NCBI GenBank assembly: GCA_035652435.1
Contig: DASRDU010000160.1
Span: 110,543-174,542, forward strand
Source of the DNA: DASRDU01 sp035652435
GTDB taxonomy: Bacteria; Acidobacteriota; Blastocatellia; RBC074
Length of the DNA stretch: 64,000 bases
Direction: 5' to 3'
Shown here: piece after piece, positions 30,865-39,423 of the stretch
Layout of the letters: the number at the start of each line of letters is the position of its first letter
Numbering within the stretch: position 1 is the first letter of the stretch
The notes under the pieces: generated by a model
What the model was told of the DNA's origin: nothing
The model's database searches: none
The model's input: only the letters and a program-made list of their open reading frames with translations
Translations under genes and position numbers: made by a program

Positions 30865-32610
30865 ATGCAGAAGCAACCTGCGAAGAAAGCCGCCGACCCC
30901 GGCGGTGTCAACGGCTTCAGAATGATCCCGCTCGACCAGATCGAGCCCCCAACCCGCAATACGCGGCAGCACATCAACCGGGCGAAGCTCAAAGAGCTTG
31001 TTGCTGACGTCCGCAAGCGCGGCGTACTCCAGTCCATCATCGTCCGCGAAATCGAACGTGCGAGCAAAGGCGGCGCGAAGTACCAGGTCGTCGCCGGCGA
31101 GCGAAGGTTCCGCGCCGCAAAGGAAGCAGGACTCAGGGAGATCCCGGCCGTCATCAGGTTACTCGACGAGACGGAGGCCTTAAGCGTCCAGCTGGTCGAG
31201 AACCTCCAGCGCGAGGAGCTGCACCCGCTCGACGAGGCGGACGGCTTCCTGCGAATGAAGGAGGAGATGAAGCTCGACCTCCGCGCGATCGCGCAGCGCG
31301 TCGCCAAAGACGTGCGTTACGTAGCAAGAAGGCTTGCGCTGACGAACCTGATCGCGGAGGCGCGGGAGGACTACCGGAAGGAGCTGATTACACTCGCGCA
31401 TGCCCTCGAACTCTGCCGGCTCGCCCCGGAGATTCAGCAGGAGGCGCTCGCTGCCTGCTACGAATCGATGTCAGTCCTCAACGAGGAGACGAGTGAGTAT
31501 GACCGTGTGCCCGACAAGGGGCGCCCGGCATGGCACGTCCGTTACCTGCAGGAGTGGATCGCGCATCATGTCCACCTCAACCTGCGGCAGTCCCCGTTCG
31601 ATCTCGACGATACGCGGCTGCGCGAGGACGGCCTCGCCTGCACTGACTGCCCGCAGCGCAGCGGCTTCAATAAAACACTGTTCGCCGACATCAAAGACGG
31701 CGACACCTGCCTCAACCCGCCCTGCTTCCAGAACAAGCTGCGGACCTTCGTGCAGCTCACGAAGACGGAGCTGGAGAAGAAGCACCACAAGCCCGTGGTC
31801 TTCATCTCGACTCACTACCACACCGGCCCTTCTGACGAAGTGGTGATCGCGAGAGACCAGTACCAGCTCCTCGACAGAAAGGCCGACCGCTGCGGGTTCG
31901 CCGAGCAGGCGATTCAGGCGGACGGCACGGACATCGGGCGGGTGAAATGGATCTGCCGCGAGGAGGCCTGCAAGGACCACTTGGGCAGAGTCTCTGATCA
32001 TCGCCACTCATCCATCAGCGGATCACATTCCGCCGCGCCCGGAGATCGCAACCAGCGGAAGCAGGAGTTGTTCGATCTGAAGGTCGATGAGGTCGTGCGC
32101 AAGCGCGTCATGCGGGAGGCAGTCAGGGCCTTCGCGTGGCCGCTCGAACGCCGGCACCTCGATGAAGCGATCAAGGAATTCTTCCGCCGCATCCCGACCG
32201 ACGACCAGCGGACCATCTGTGAGGTCTTCGGCTGGGACGACGACAAGGCCGACCGGCTGCACCTTGATGACGAAGCCGTCCGCAAGCGGCTCTCAGAACT
32301 CGATGACCAGCGGCTCGCGCAGTTCCTGATGCTCTGCTCGTTCGCCCACTACGGGGCGAACCCGCAGCGGCACCGGCAGGTGAATCAGACGGCGGTGGTG
32401 CAGCTCAGTGAAGACCGTGGGGTCAACCACGCGCTGATTGACGCCGAAGTGCGCTTTGAACTCTGCCCGAAGAAGTACAAGGCGGCGCATCAGGCATACC
32501 TCACCGCAATAAAGAATGGCCGGATGGCTGAAAAGCCGCTCGTCTGCGAACGACAGCCGAAACCGGCGCAGCTCGCGGCCGGTGATAAAACCGGGATGAA
32601 GGCTGCATGA
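30865..32610 (+). CDS. Large ParB/RepB-like DNA-binding protein
   Basis: A 581-aa protein with an N-terminal ParB/sulfiredoxin-like domain: 'IEPPTRNTRQ', 'LVADVRKRGVLQSIIVR', the box-II motif 'VVAGERRFRAAKEAG' and 'SVQLVENLQREELHPLDEA'. A KorB/ParB-type HTH follows ('DLRAIAQRVAKDVRYVARRL'). The middle region has paired Cys (ACTDC near 258-262, CLNPPC near 285-290), possibly zinc binding. The C-terminal ~200 residues are helical and unique. No ParA is adjacent, so it may act in regulation or element maintenance rather than classic partition. TAAGGAGG precedes the ATG; a terminator follows. Confidence 0.8.
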   Translation: MQKQPAKKAADPGGVNGFRMIPLDQIEPPTRNTRQHINRAKLKELVADVRKRGVLQSIIVREIERASKGGAKYQVVAGERRFRAAKEAGLREIPAVIRLLDETEALSVQLVENLQREELHPLDEADGFLRMKEEMKLDLRAIAQRVAKDVRYVARRLALTNLIAEAREDYRKELITLAHALELCRLAPEIQQEALAACYESMSVLNEETSEYDRVPDKGRPAWHVRYLQEWIAHHVHLNLRQSPFDLDDTRLREDGLACTDCPQRSGFNKTLFADIKDGDTCLNPPCFQNKLRTFVQLTKTELEKKHHKPVVFISTHYHTGPSDEVVIARDQYQLLDRKADRCGFAEQAIQADGTDIGRVKWICREEACKDHLGRVSDHRHSSISGSHSAAPGDRNQRKQELFDLKVDEVVRKRVMREAVRAFAWPLERRHLDEAIKEFFRRIPTDDQRTICEVFGWDDDKADRLHLDDEAVRKRLSELDDQRLAQFLMLCSFAHYGANPQRHRQVNQTAVVQLSEDRGVNHALIDAEVRFELCPKKYKAAHQAYLTAIKNGRMAEKPLVCERQPKPAQLAAGDKTGMKAA

Positions 32611-32661
32611 AATAAAGGAGGAGGAATAATCGGCCTTATGATTGGAGGCCTGCTCAATCAT

Positions 32662-32694
32662 CCGGAATGTCTGTCATGACATTCCGGGTTTTTC
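32662..32694 (+). terminator. Intrinsic terminator after parB-like gene
   Basis: CCGGAATGTC (32662-32671) and GACATTCCGG (32678-32687) form a perfect 10-bp stem with a 6-nt loop, followed by GTTTTTCTTTT on the + strand. Confidence 0.9.
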
Positions 32695-32761
32695 TTTTAT
32701 CTCCTGAAGGCAGTACTGACGGACCCGCGATTCCTGAAACACGGCCCGGGGTACCGGCGGA

Positions 32762-34000
32762 TCAGTTCTTCACCGGAACGAGCCTGAACGGCAGTTGCCT
32801 TCTCCCATCAGCACTCGCCCAGGTTCCCTCCAGGGTCTTTTCGTTGTCCTTCGCAGACTCCCGACAGACAAGCGTTCCACTCTGCCGGCCGTCGGGGGCA
32901 TATTCAGTCAGCGTGTAAGCCCCGTCAGCCGCCCTTGAGCCTTCGAGCCTGAGACTCTCGGTTTTTCCTTTGTACCGATACTTCCCGGTCACTCTGCCCC
33001 TGTCCGTTCTGACGCTGAAGAAGATCGCGTACCTCCCGATCGTGCCGGGGATGTCCTCGTAAACAGACTCGGCGTTACCCTGAAGCTGCTGCGTGGTTGC
33101 AGCCCGAGGGCTGCCTTCCGTCTGCTGATTACCGACGCCACCCGCGCCAGCCCCTCCGACCTCAAACAGGAAGACGGGTCCGGTTACCGGCGCGGACCTG
33201 CCGAATGAGCGGCGGCGGACGCCGAACCCGGCGGCGTTGTCCGGCAGCAGGTCTCCGGCAGTCACGAAGGCATATCGTCCGGGCTGGAGCGTCACTTCAC
33301 GGATGGTGATCCCCGGGGCCACCTGGCTCAGACCCTCTGACACAAACCGTGCCTGATCCCGCAGCCCGGTCGGGATGAAATACTCGCGGCGAATCACGAC
33401 TCCATCGTCCGCGACCCGGAAGAGCCGCCGGCGGTTCTGCGAATCTGAGTCCACGAACCGCACTTTCCCGGCGGGGACGCGGGTGAATACTCCTGAGACT
33501 TGATAAATGTCCTCGCTGTGCGCGCCCTCCACCATTTTGATTTCAAACTGCGGGTCGTCGAAGGGCACTGTGATATTGCGCGATGACGCGGTGAGCGAGC
33601 CCTGTCCGAGCGGCTGGTAGTCTGATGCTCCGAACAAAAAGACGCCGTCGGCAGGCGGCGCCTTGTAGAGCACGACTTTCTCCGCCGGGTACGTCGTCGC
33701 GGTGGCGATCTCCGTGGAGACGCGGTGCGGGCTGTAGCCGGCCTTGCTGAACTCGAGTGCGACCCGGCCGGGGGCGTAGCCGACCGAGTACCTGCCGGCG
33801 CCGTCGGTCACGGCCCTGAACGTCGTGCCGTCGACCGAGACGCTCGCGCCCTCAAGCGGCCGTCCGAAGCCGTCGATAACCTCACCGGTCACCTGCTCCT
33901 TCCTGCCGCAGGCCCCTGAAAAAAGAGCTGCTGCCAGCAGCAACATAATGAACCCCGGACCGCCTGACTTCCGGGAGTGTCTGCGGGTCTGGCTGATCAT
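32762..34000 (-). CDS. Putative lipoprotein with carboxypeptidase-regulatory-like domain
   Basis: A 412-aa exported protein. The N-terminus has a basic stretch, a hydrophobic segment (IMLLLAAALFSGAC) and a Cys at a lipobox-like position, though residue -3 is Ser. The next ~85 residues are a carboxypeptidase-regulatory-like beta-sandwich ('VTGEVIDGFGRPLEGASVSV', 'AVTDGAGRYSVG'). The rest is beta-rich and unrecognised, ending 'LPFRLVPVKN'. Such surface proteins are common in Acidobacteriota. It starts a leftward group opposite to the parB-like transcript. Confidence 0.65.
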   Translation of the reverse strand: MISQTRRHSRKSGGPGFIMLLLAAALFSGACGRKEQVTGEVIDGFGRPLEGASVSVDGTTFRAVTDGAGRYSVGYAPGRVALEFSKAGYSPHRVSTEIATATTYPAEKVVLYKAPPADGVFLFGASDYQPLGQGSLTASSRNITVPFDDPQFEIKMVEGAHSEDIYQVSGVFTRVPAGKVRFVDSDSQNRRRLFRVADDGVVIRREYFIPTGLRDQARFVSEGLSQVAPGITIREVTLQPGRYAFVTAGDLLPDNAAGFGVRRRSFGRSAPVTGPVFLFEVGGAGAGGVGNQQTEGSPRAATTQQLQGNAESVYEDIPGTIGRYAIFFSVRTDRGRVTGKYRYKGKTESLRLEGSRAADGAYTLTEYAPDGRQSGTLVCRESAKDNEKTLEGTWASADGRRQLPFRLVPVKN

Positions 34001-34038
34001 TTCATCCTCCTGATTCCGCGGGCGACTGCATTGCCACC

Positions 34039-34278
34039 TTATTTATCCCGGCCCTGTAAACGGGCTGTGCCTGATCTGGTGTTCAGGCGTCTGACCACTA
34101 CAATCGCCACCACAATGGCGCAGGCGGCGACGGACAGGCCGAGGGCGATCCCGGCCCAGGGGATGGGCGGATCAGACTCACTCTTTCCTGTGGCTGTGAC
34201 TGCCGCATCCTGAGCAAAGGTATTCGCCTTGAACAGCGTCGTCAGGAGCGCCGCGCGGGTCATATTTTTCAGATCCAT
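34039..34278 (-). CDS. Small membrane protein
   Basis: A 79-aa protein with an N-terminal helix (residues about 7-22, possibly a signal ending AQDA), a short polar linker (KSESDPPIPW), one strong transmembrane helix ('AGIALGLSVAACAIVVAIVV') and a basic tail. It is encoded just upstream of the lipoprotein gene in the same direction. The layout recalls small pilin-like or holin-like proteins, but no homology is recognised. Confidence 0.5.
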   Translation of the reverse strand: MDLKNMTRAALLTTLFKANTFAQDAAVTATGKSESDPPIPWAGIALGLSVAACAIVVAIVVVRRLNTRSGTARLQGRDK

Positions 34279-34431
34279 ATTTCAAACCTCCGACGGGATG
34301 TTCACGGCTTCAGACCCGGCGGCTGGATTCGCCGGTCGCAAACGACCGTGACGCCCTTGCCTGCTTCGCCGCGGAAATAATCTCCGGCAGCCTGCGTCCG
34401 GCCCTCCGGGGCAGATCGCTTTTATCAGGGA

Positions 34432-35847
34432 TCATCTCCTGACGGAATACCTGAACGCGGCGACGTCGAGCCGGACCTCGCGGATCGCCAGCAGCCGGGG
34501 CCGCTGCGCTTCATCGCAACGCGGGTTGTCATACGGGTTGCAGTATTCCTTCATGGTCAGGGCCAGCACGTCCTGCCCCTCCAGCCAGTGAGGTTCGCCG
34601 CTGAGATGCCAGATCCTGTCCCTGGCCACGGGGAAGTCACCACGCAGCACTTTCCGGGCGTGCAGATCCACGCCGACGAATGCCTCCCCTTCGTAGGCGC
34701 AGTGAAAAACGACGTACCGCCCGGAAGGGCTCCACCAGGCTTTCTGCGCCGCCTCCTTCGGCAGGCCGATGACCGAATAATTCCTGAGGTCCAGCACGTA
34801 CCCGGAGGACTGGCCGTCGGTGTCCACCGCAATCGCGGCGGCCAGCCCGCGCGCTTCAAGCAGGGAGATCCTGAACCTGGGCGTGGTCTGCGGGTCGGGT
34901 TCAGCCGCGAGCCGGAAGGCTCTCCCCTGATAACTGAGCCGCCGGTTTGCGTAGGCGAACCCTCTGACCGTGCGGCCGGGCGGGACCTCGAATTCAATCG
35001 CTTCATTCACGGCCACCGGGGCGGGTACGGCTGCATCCATGCTGTCCGGGGGAGTGTTCGCGAAGGCCGGCGTGCCGGCGCCTGACTGTGCAGGGGGCGG
35101 CAGGCTCTCAACTCTGGCTTTCAGCTCGGCCAGCCCCTGCCTCACCGTCTGGCGGTACTTTTTATCGTCGTTGGCGCTCCTGACCCGCTGCTCAACCCCG
35201 GCCTCATCGGTGATTGCGACGTCGGTGTCCACGACCACCAGCACTTCGCCGTTCAGCCCCGACAGGGTGATGGTCGAAAGGACGTACGGCTTCCGGCCAC
35301 TGTAGTAGAGCTGCCCCAGAAAGCCGGTCATCCCTTTCGGCGTCTGCCTGAACACGAGCTGCGACGGGCTCTCCCTGACGAGCGTGGCGCCGTCCTCAGT
35401 GATGACTCCCTTGAGCAGCATGGCCCTGACGGTGGCGACGTCGCCGCGAATCGTGATCCGCGGCGACCGGCGCAACCCTTCCTTGGTCTCCTGACTCAAG
35501 GGAGCTGCAGTGACGACAGAAGCAGCGCCGCCTGACGTCTGCTTGGGTGATTGCGGCGCGGGCGGCGTGCCGGGGCCGAGCATCTCTTTGATGATGCGGT
35601 CGCTGACGCGTGCGGCCCTCAGCTTCTTCAGGCCTTCGACGCTCGTATCGAAATGGCGCTCCGACTGGCGGATTTTTTCGATGATGACGTCATCACCGAA
35701 GCCGAGGCCAGCCAGTTCAATGACCTTCTCATTGGTCAGCACCTCCCGCCGGCTCTCCTGACCGCCCTGAGGCGGGCTGGGGCGGGCCGGATATACGCCT
35801 GAAATGAGCAGGCAGCAGGCAATCAGTGCGAGAGCTGATTTTTTCAT
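34432..35847 (-). CDS. Secreted protein with Acidobacteria-type 'LTNEKVIEL' repeat domain
   Basis: A 471-aa protein with a Sec signal (MKKSALALIACCLLISGVYP). Next comes the short domain 'LTNEKVIELAGLGFGDDVII' with 'FDTSVEGLKKLRAARVSDRI', a module seen at the N-terminus of many acidobacterial secreted proteins. The remainder is beta-rich, with 'TLSGLNGEVLVVVDTDVAIT' and a C-terminal propeller-like segment ('KAWWSPSGRYVVFHCAYEG'). No enzymatic motif is seen. It belongs to the leftward secreted-protein group 36420-32762 inside the island. Confidence 0.7.
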   Translation of the reverse strand: MKKSALALIACCLLISGVYPARPSPPQGGQESRREVLTNEKVIELAGLGFGDDVIIEKIRQSERHFDTSVEGLKKLRAARVSDRIIKEMLGPGTPPAPQSPKQTSGGAASVVTAAPLSQETKEGLRRSPRITIRGDVATVRAMLLKGVITEDGATLVRESPSQLVFRQTPKGMTGFLGQLYYSGRKPYVLSTITLSGLNGEVLVVVDTDVAITDEAGVEQRVRSANDDKKYRQTVRQGLAELKARVESLPPPAQSGAGTPAFANTPPDSMDAAVPAPVAVNEAIEFEVPPGRTVRGFAYANRRLSYQGRAFRLAAEPDPQTTPRFRISLLEARGLAAAIAVDTDGQSSGYVLDLRNYSVIGLPKEAAQKAWWSPSGRYVVFHCAYEGEAFVGVDLHARKVLRGDFPVARDRIWHLSGEPHWLEGQDVLALTMKEYCNPYDNPRCDEAQRPRLLAIREVRLDVAAFRYSVRR

Positions 35848-35877
35848 TTCATCTCCTGATGGTCTTGCAGCCGTTGT

Positions 35878-36420
35878 TTATCTCCTCCCGCGTGTCCGCC
35901 GCGGGCTGTCCTCGCTCACGCGATAATGCTTTCCATCAAAGACCGCCTTATACGGCATCGGCTCATCGCCCGCCCACAGGATGAACCCGAGATCCCGGTA
36001 ACCATTCGTAGTGGTTTTCCGGGGAATGATTTCCTCCGCCATCTCAGGGCCGAAGAGACGACGATACCCTGTCCCGATCTTTTCATAGATCCATACTGAA
36101 CACCGCTTCCCGCCGCCGCAGGCGCAGCCCTTCCCCGTCAGGATGAGTTCCGGCTCGCCGTCGCCGTTCAGGTCAGTGGCTTTTAGATCAAACAAGCCGG
36201 ACAGGTTGCCGCGCGCCTCCCGTAGGCACTGCCCGTTAATCTCCTTTTCCTGAATCATCAGGCTGACGAGTTCGCGGGTGAGCATGGCTCTGCCGTTCTG
36301 CCGCGCCGGGGACGGTGCGGTGCGGTGGCGGCTCTGTGCCAAGGAGGCAGAGCAGGAGATGGAGTAAATACTGCAGAGGATGAGACAGCCTGTGATGATG
36401 AGTCTGACAAGGCGTTTCAT
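35878..36420 (-). CDS. Secreted VCBS/FG-GAP-like protein
   Basis: A 180-aa protein with an N-terminal signal sequence ('LIITGCLILCSIYSISCSA', possibly lipidated at a Cys near residue 13 or 23). A calcium-binding-like loop 'DLNGDGEPELIL' follows, then a Cys-rich 'KGCACGGGKRCSVWIYE'. The rest is unrecognised. It is the first gene of the leftward secreted-protein group. Cargo function is unknown. Confidence 0.65.
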   Translation of the reverse strand: MKRLVRLIITGCLILCSIYSISCSASLAQSRHRTAPSPARQNGRAMLTRELVSLMIQEKEINGQCLREARGNLSGLFDLKATDLNGDGEPELILTGKGCACGGGKRCSVWIYEKIGTGYRRLFGPEMAEEIIPRKTTTNGYRDLGFILWAGDEPMPYKAVFDGKHYRVSEDSPRRTRGRR

Positions 36421-36651
36421 CGCTCCCTCCTTGAGGCTCCCTGATTCGGAGCCGGTTCAATGAGTGGGAAACAGTCAAGGCGTGGCGCTGAGGTGACGAT
36501 CCCGTCGGGCATCTGGTATTCTGCCCGTTCAGCTGTTTTGACAATTTATCTGTTACTCATGCGCAGCATTTCCCGACACCTCCCGTGATGCCTGTCGCCG
36601 CGGAGTCCAGAAAGATGCACTCTCCGGCGAAGCCGATTGAGGTCGGGAGAT

Positions 36652-36669
36652 TAGCATCAATTGATGCTA
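36652..36669. promoter_or_regulatory. 18-bp perfect palindrome upstream of XRE regulator
   Basis: TAGCATCAATTGATGCTA is a perfect palindrome 50 bp upstream of the XRE gene at 36719. It lies within the 298-bp gap facing the leftward secreted-protein genes. It is a likely operator for an XRE-type dimer that could control both directions. Confidence 0.55.
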
Positions 36670-36718
36670 GCCGCAAGCCGGGAGCAGTGCTTTTCCACCC
36701 GTCAGGAGGGCAGGCCTG

Positions 36719-37039
36719 ATGGGTAGCGGGAGACGGAGAACACCAGAGCGGCTGGCAGAAAAGCTGCGTCACATCCGTGAGGCGCTCGGCTTTTCGCAGA
36801 ACGGCATGCTCGTCAGGCTGGGGCTTGGTGAGGAAATGGGGCGGAACAGCATTTCCAACTTCGAGCGCGGCTTCCGTGAGCCTGATCTGGTTGTGCTACT
36901 CGAATACGCGCGGGCCGCCAACGTCCACGTTGAAGTTCTGATCGATGATGACCTTGATCTTCCGGACCGGCTGCCCTGTCCCATCACACACGTCGGCATC
37001 AGACGACCCTCCCCAGCCCAGAGGAAATCCCGGCGCTGA
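36719..37039 (+). CDS. XRE-family HTH regulator
   Basis: A 106-aa DNA-binding protein. The HTH spans about residues 10-66: 'LAEKLRHIREALGFSQNGML', then 'NSISNFERGFREPDLVVLLE' in the recognition half. A short acidic and basic tail follows (DDDLDLPDRLPC...RKSRR). It is divergent from the secreted-protein group with a palindromic candidate operator between them. ATG is preceded by GGAGGGCAGGCCTG, a slightly distant ribosome site. Confidence 0.82.
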   Translation: MGSGRRRTPERLAEKLRHIREALGFSQNGMLVRLGLGEEMGRNSISNFERGFREPDLVVLLEYARAANVHVEVLIDDDLDLPDRLPCPITHVGIRRPSPAQRKSRR

Positions 37040-37100
37040 AACGGCTGTCGGTTCTGTCCCGATAACACTGAAACGCTGCGGCAACGAACCGATCAGGATG

Positions 37101-37109
37101 TGCTATACT
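37101..37109 (+). promoter_or_regulatory. Extended -10 promoter element
   Basis: TGC-TATACT (37101-37109) matches the TGn-TATAAT extended -10 class. No strong -35 is visible. The start would fall near 37116, about 20 nt before the ATG at 37135, giving a very short leader. Confidence 0.5.
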
Positions 37110-37134
37110 GGGGGTATCATTAAATCCCGCCTCC

Positions 37135-37455
37135 ATGGCTCTTACTCAGGAATACTTTGATACAAAATTCAATGAGATGACGGAGTTTCTAATTGAACGC
37201 TCTGTCCACCGGGAACATTTCGATCTGACGATCGGTGAACTGCGGAAGGAAATGGACAGCCGGTTCAATGAGCAGGTCATTACTCTGAACTTCATTCAGG
37301 CTGACATCGAGACTGTGAAGACCGACCTCCAGAAGCTGGCAAGGCGCACCAGAGAGGACGATGCAGCTTTCACCAAGGAACTCATCAAACTGCGGGAGCG
37401 CGTCGCCGTCCTCGAAAAGCAGTTGAAGAAACTGAAGGCACAACCTGCGGCGTAA
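37135..37455 (+). CDS. Small coiled-coil protein
   Basis: A 106-aa protein, almost wholly helical. The second half has heptad-like Leu/Ile spacing ('FIQADIETVKTDLQKLARR', 'LIKLRERVAVLEKQLKKL'), predicting a coiled coil. Such proteins are frequent near XRE genes in mobile elements, but the role is unknown. No Shine-Dalgarno is evident; the short leader from the extended -10 promoter suggests near-leaderless initiation. Confidence 0.65.
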   Translation: MALTQEYFDTKFNEMTEFLIERSVHREHFDLTIGELRKEMDSRFNEQVITLNFIQADIETVKTDLQKLARRTREDDAAFTKELIKLRERVAVLEKQLKKLKAQPAA

Positions 37456-37477
37456 TTCGCCATTAGCCCTGCATTGT

Positions 37478-37639
37478 GTGCATTGCGATAAACCTATTGA
37501 TATACCCAAAGAGAAAGACGAGGGTGGCGAACCCGTCTGGCGTTGCCCTTGGTTCCCAGCCAATCGCACTGATACGGCAACTGGATTGTTCACTCACTAC
37601 CGCACACACTACGGCATAAAGCAACCGTGCCGGCGCTGA
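37478..37639 (+). CDS. Possible small zinc-finger peptide
   Basis: A short frame with CVHC, RCPWFPANR and FTHYRTHYG spacing, i.e. CxxC...C...HxxxH, which could bind zinc. The start is unclear: GTG at 37478 loses the first Cys, and a CTG at 37469 would keep it. No ribosome site is visible. It could be a real small gene or chance. Confidence 0.25.
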   Translation: MHCDKPIDIPKEKDEGGEPVWRCPWFPANRTDTATGLFTHYRTHYGIKQPCRR

Positions 37640-37751
37640 TCATCGCTTTTGACTGAAAATCTGTTCTGCGCACTCCCCAGATGGCGGCTGCTTCGGTATA
37701 CTGCGACCAACTGGCGGCGGTTATCTTTTGGCTGAGGACGCCGCTGAAAAC

Positions 37752-37776
37752 AGGGAGCCGAAAGGCTCCCTTTAAT
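37752..37776 (+). terminator. Intrinsic terminator
   Basis: AGGGAGCC (37752-37759), a GAAA tetraloop, then GGCTCCCT (37764-37771) followed by TTAATTT. It precedes the DUF2958 gene, so it ends the upstream transcript. Confidence 0.8.
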
Positions 37777-37836
37777 TTATCTCCTGACCTTCCATTCCCC
37801 GGTAATCACCACAACAGACAAGCAAAGGAGGTACGT

Positions 37837-38166
37837 ATGGAACTGCTGCCGGCAGACCTGCGCGCGCAGATCCCTGCCCTCTACTCCCAAGAGGGGGACA
37901 GGAATCCGATTGTCCACATCAAGTTCTTCACGCCGGATTCAAACTGGACGTGGTATGCCACAGAAGGTTCGCCGGAAGAAGATGACTTTATTTTCTTCGG
38001 CTACGTGATCGGACAGAATGAGGAGTGGGGTTACTTCTCACTGAACGACCTGATCTCAGCTCGTGGCCCGATGGGACTGCCCATTGAGCGGGACCTGCAC
38101 TTCACTCCGGCACCCTGGAGCGAAGTCAGCGCAAAACACGTCGCCACGCACGGTGACCAGAAATAA
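37837..38166 (+). CDS. DUF2958 domain protein
   Basis: A 109-aa protein matching DUF2958 end to end: 'LLPADLRAQIPALYSQEGD', 'HIKFFTPDSNWTWYATEGS', 'FFGYVIGQNEEWGYFSL' and 'RGPMGLPIERDLHFTP'. The family is common on conjugative plasmids and ICEs; its biochemical role is not settled. AAAGGAGG 7 nt upstream fixes the start and rules out an in-frame start at 37681. It lies between two intrinsic terminators, so it is a monocistronic unit. Confidence 0.88.
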   Translation: MELLPADLRAQIPALYSQEGDRNPIVHIKFFTPDSNWTWYATEGSPEEDDFIFFGYVIGQNEEWGYFSLNDLISARGPMGLPIERDLHFTPAPWSEVSAKHVATHGDQK

Positions 38167-38186
38167 GCTGGCGTAACGTGATCACG

Positions 38187-38222
38187 GCACTGAAAGCACT
38201 TCGCTTCAGTGCTGCTTTTATT
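38187..38222 (+). terminator. Intrinsic terminator after DUF2958 gene
   Basis: GCACTGAA (38187-38194) pairs with TTCAGTGC (38205-38212), followed by TGCTTTTATT on the + strand. Confidence 0.8.
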
Positions 38223-38361
38223 GATCGCATCTGGTTAGTCCCGACAGGTGGATGCTGACAATGTCGTGAAGTCGGTGAGGCTGGCATCGGTATCATCGCA
38301 AAGAACAGGCGTCAGCTCCTATCTCTGACGGGTATCCCTTCTCAGAATCGCCGCACAAATA

Positions 38362-38399
38362 CGCCCCTCTGCGCTGATACGCAGGGCGGTTTTATTTTG
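38362..38399 (+). terminator. Probable intrinsic terminator
   Basis: CGCCC(CT)CTGCG pairs with CGCAGGGCG across a short loop (38362-38388) and is followed by GTTTTATTTT. A 2-nt bulge weakens it. The 490-bp stretch between DUF2958 and the winged-helix gene otherwise holds no gene I can support. Confidence 0.6.
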
Positions 38400-38658
38400 T
38401 GGTCAGTCAACATAAATCTTCCATCTCCGATTCTGATAAACCGAAGGGGTTTCACTATTCGCCGGGCAGTGGTGATTTCCGCACTGACTGCGACAGATTC
38501 CTGCCAGCCATCAGACTGCGGCCTCAGGGCCGCATCGCACCCTGAACGCAGCAGTTCATCAAAGTGGTGCCATTTGACTGCCGGATCGTTGTGGGTGTCC
38601 GGGCTGGCGAGGCAAATCAGCTGCATGGCGGGAATCAACTTACTGCTCAGTGATGGAG

Positions 38659-39012
38659 TCAGCGGGAGTTTTTTTCACCCATCGGCCGCCACTTCTCAAT
38701 CCTGAACTGCACGACCCTGCCTGACTTGATGGTCGTGACGTACCCGTGCCGGCGCAGCACGGACAGCCAGTACCGCACGGTTCGGGGCCTGATCCCCATG
38801 TCTCTGGCAATGGTCGGCATCAGGCGATACAGCCTGCCGGTTTTTCGGTCGGCATGGACAATCAGGTAGAGGTACAGCCAGATGCTCGAACGCATCGCTT
38901 GGTAATGCCTGCCCGTCGGTTCAACCGGCAGGCCACGCCAGACCGGTCCCCACCAGCGGAGACTGCTGGCTGGCATTCTGCCTGTTGCTTCTGGCCGTCG
39001 TGAGAATTGCAT
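38659..39012 (-). CDS. Winged-helix protein, possible replication initiator-like regulator
   Basis: A 117-aa protein. Residues about 45-110 form a winged helix: 'SIWLYLYLIVHADRKTG', 'LMPTIARDMGIRPRTVRYWL', then the wing 'HGYVTTIKSGRVVQFRIEKW'. This resembles small plasmid Rep-associated and DnaD-like domains, where the helix reads tandem sites. It is next to a region with DnaA-box-like sequences. A role in replication or its control is inferred from this context; a simple transcription factor is equally possible. Confidence 0.6.
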   Translation of the reverse strand: MQFSRRPEATGRMPASSLRWWGPVWRGLPVEPTGRHYQAMRSSIWLYLYLIVHADRKTGRLYRLMPTIARDMGIRPRTVRYWLSVLRRHGYVTTIKSGRVVQFRIEKWRPMGEKNSR

Positions 39013-39099
39013 GTGGTGAGTGATTAAGTCTTCAGAGGCAGAGTAGCATCAGAGATCAGCGCGCAGCAGAGCGGAGATTTCGCCGGGGTGGCGATTTTC

Positions 39100-39325
39100 G
39101 CCCGGGTTATCCACACCATCCCTGCTCTCACACTTTCTCTTTTTATCTTCTCTTTTTAGCGATCGGACTCATCATCATTTTCCCGCAGCAGCAAGCGCGA
39201 ATCTGCAGGCCCCGCTGCCGGCCGGTGACAATGGCCTGCCGGAGGTGTGACAGCCGGTTGTCACATCGCGGACAGCGTCAGGTCAGAAATGATGCCGACA
39301 TCCACAGTTCATCCACAGGCCGCAA
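39100..39325. other. Candidate replication origin region
   Basis: A perfect DnaA box TTATCCACA stands at 39107-39115. An AT-rich tract with repeated TCTCTTTTTA follows (about 39129-39154). Two further box-like ATCCACAG sites lie at 39300-39307 and 39311-39318. The winged-helix gene is adjacent. The 410-bp stretch 39013-39423 contains no gene. Origin function is inference. Confidence 0.4.
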
Positions 39326-39423
39326 CAGGCAGGTTCCCGTTCCGTCCATTTTTCCCCGCTTACCTGAGCAGCTGATCCGGTCTATGCTAAAAACCATCAG
39401 ACAAGTAATCACCCCCGCCTCAT

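Noticed and set aside
30722..38400. Repeated stem-loops considered as a dispersed repeat family or array
   Set aside because: They differ in sequence and each is followed by a T-run after a gene, so they are ordinary intrinsic terminators.
38342..38638. A 98-codon minus-strand frame
   Set aside because: Its 3' end lies in a probable terminator hairpin, it lacks a ribosome site, and the product has no motif.
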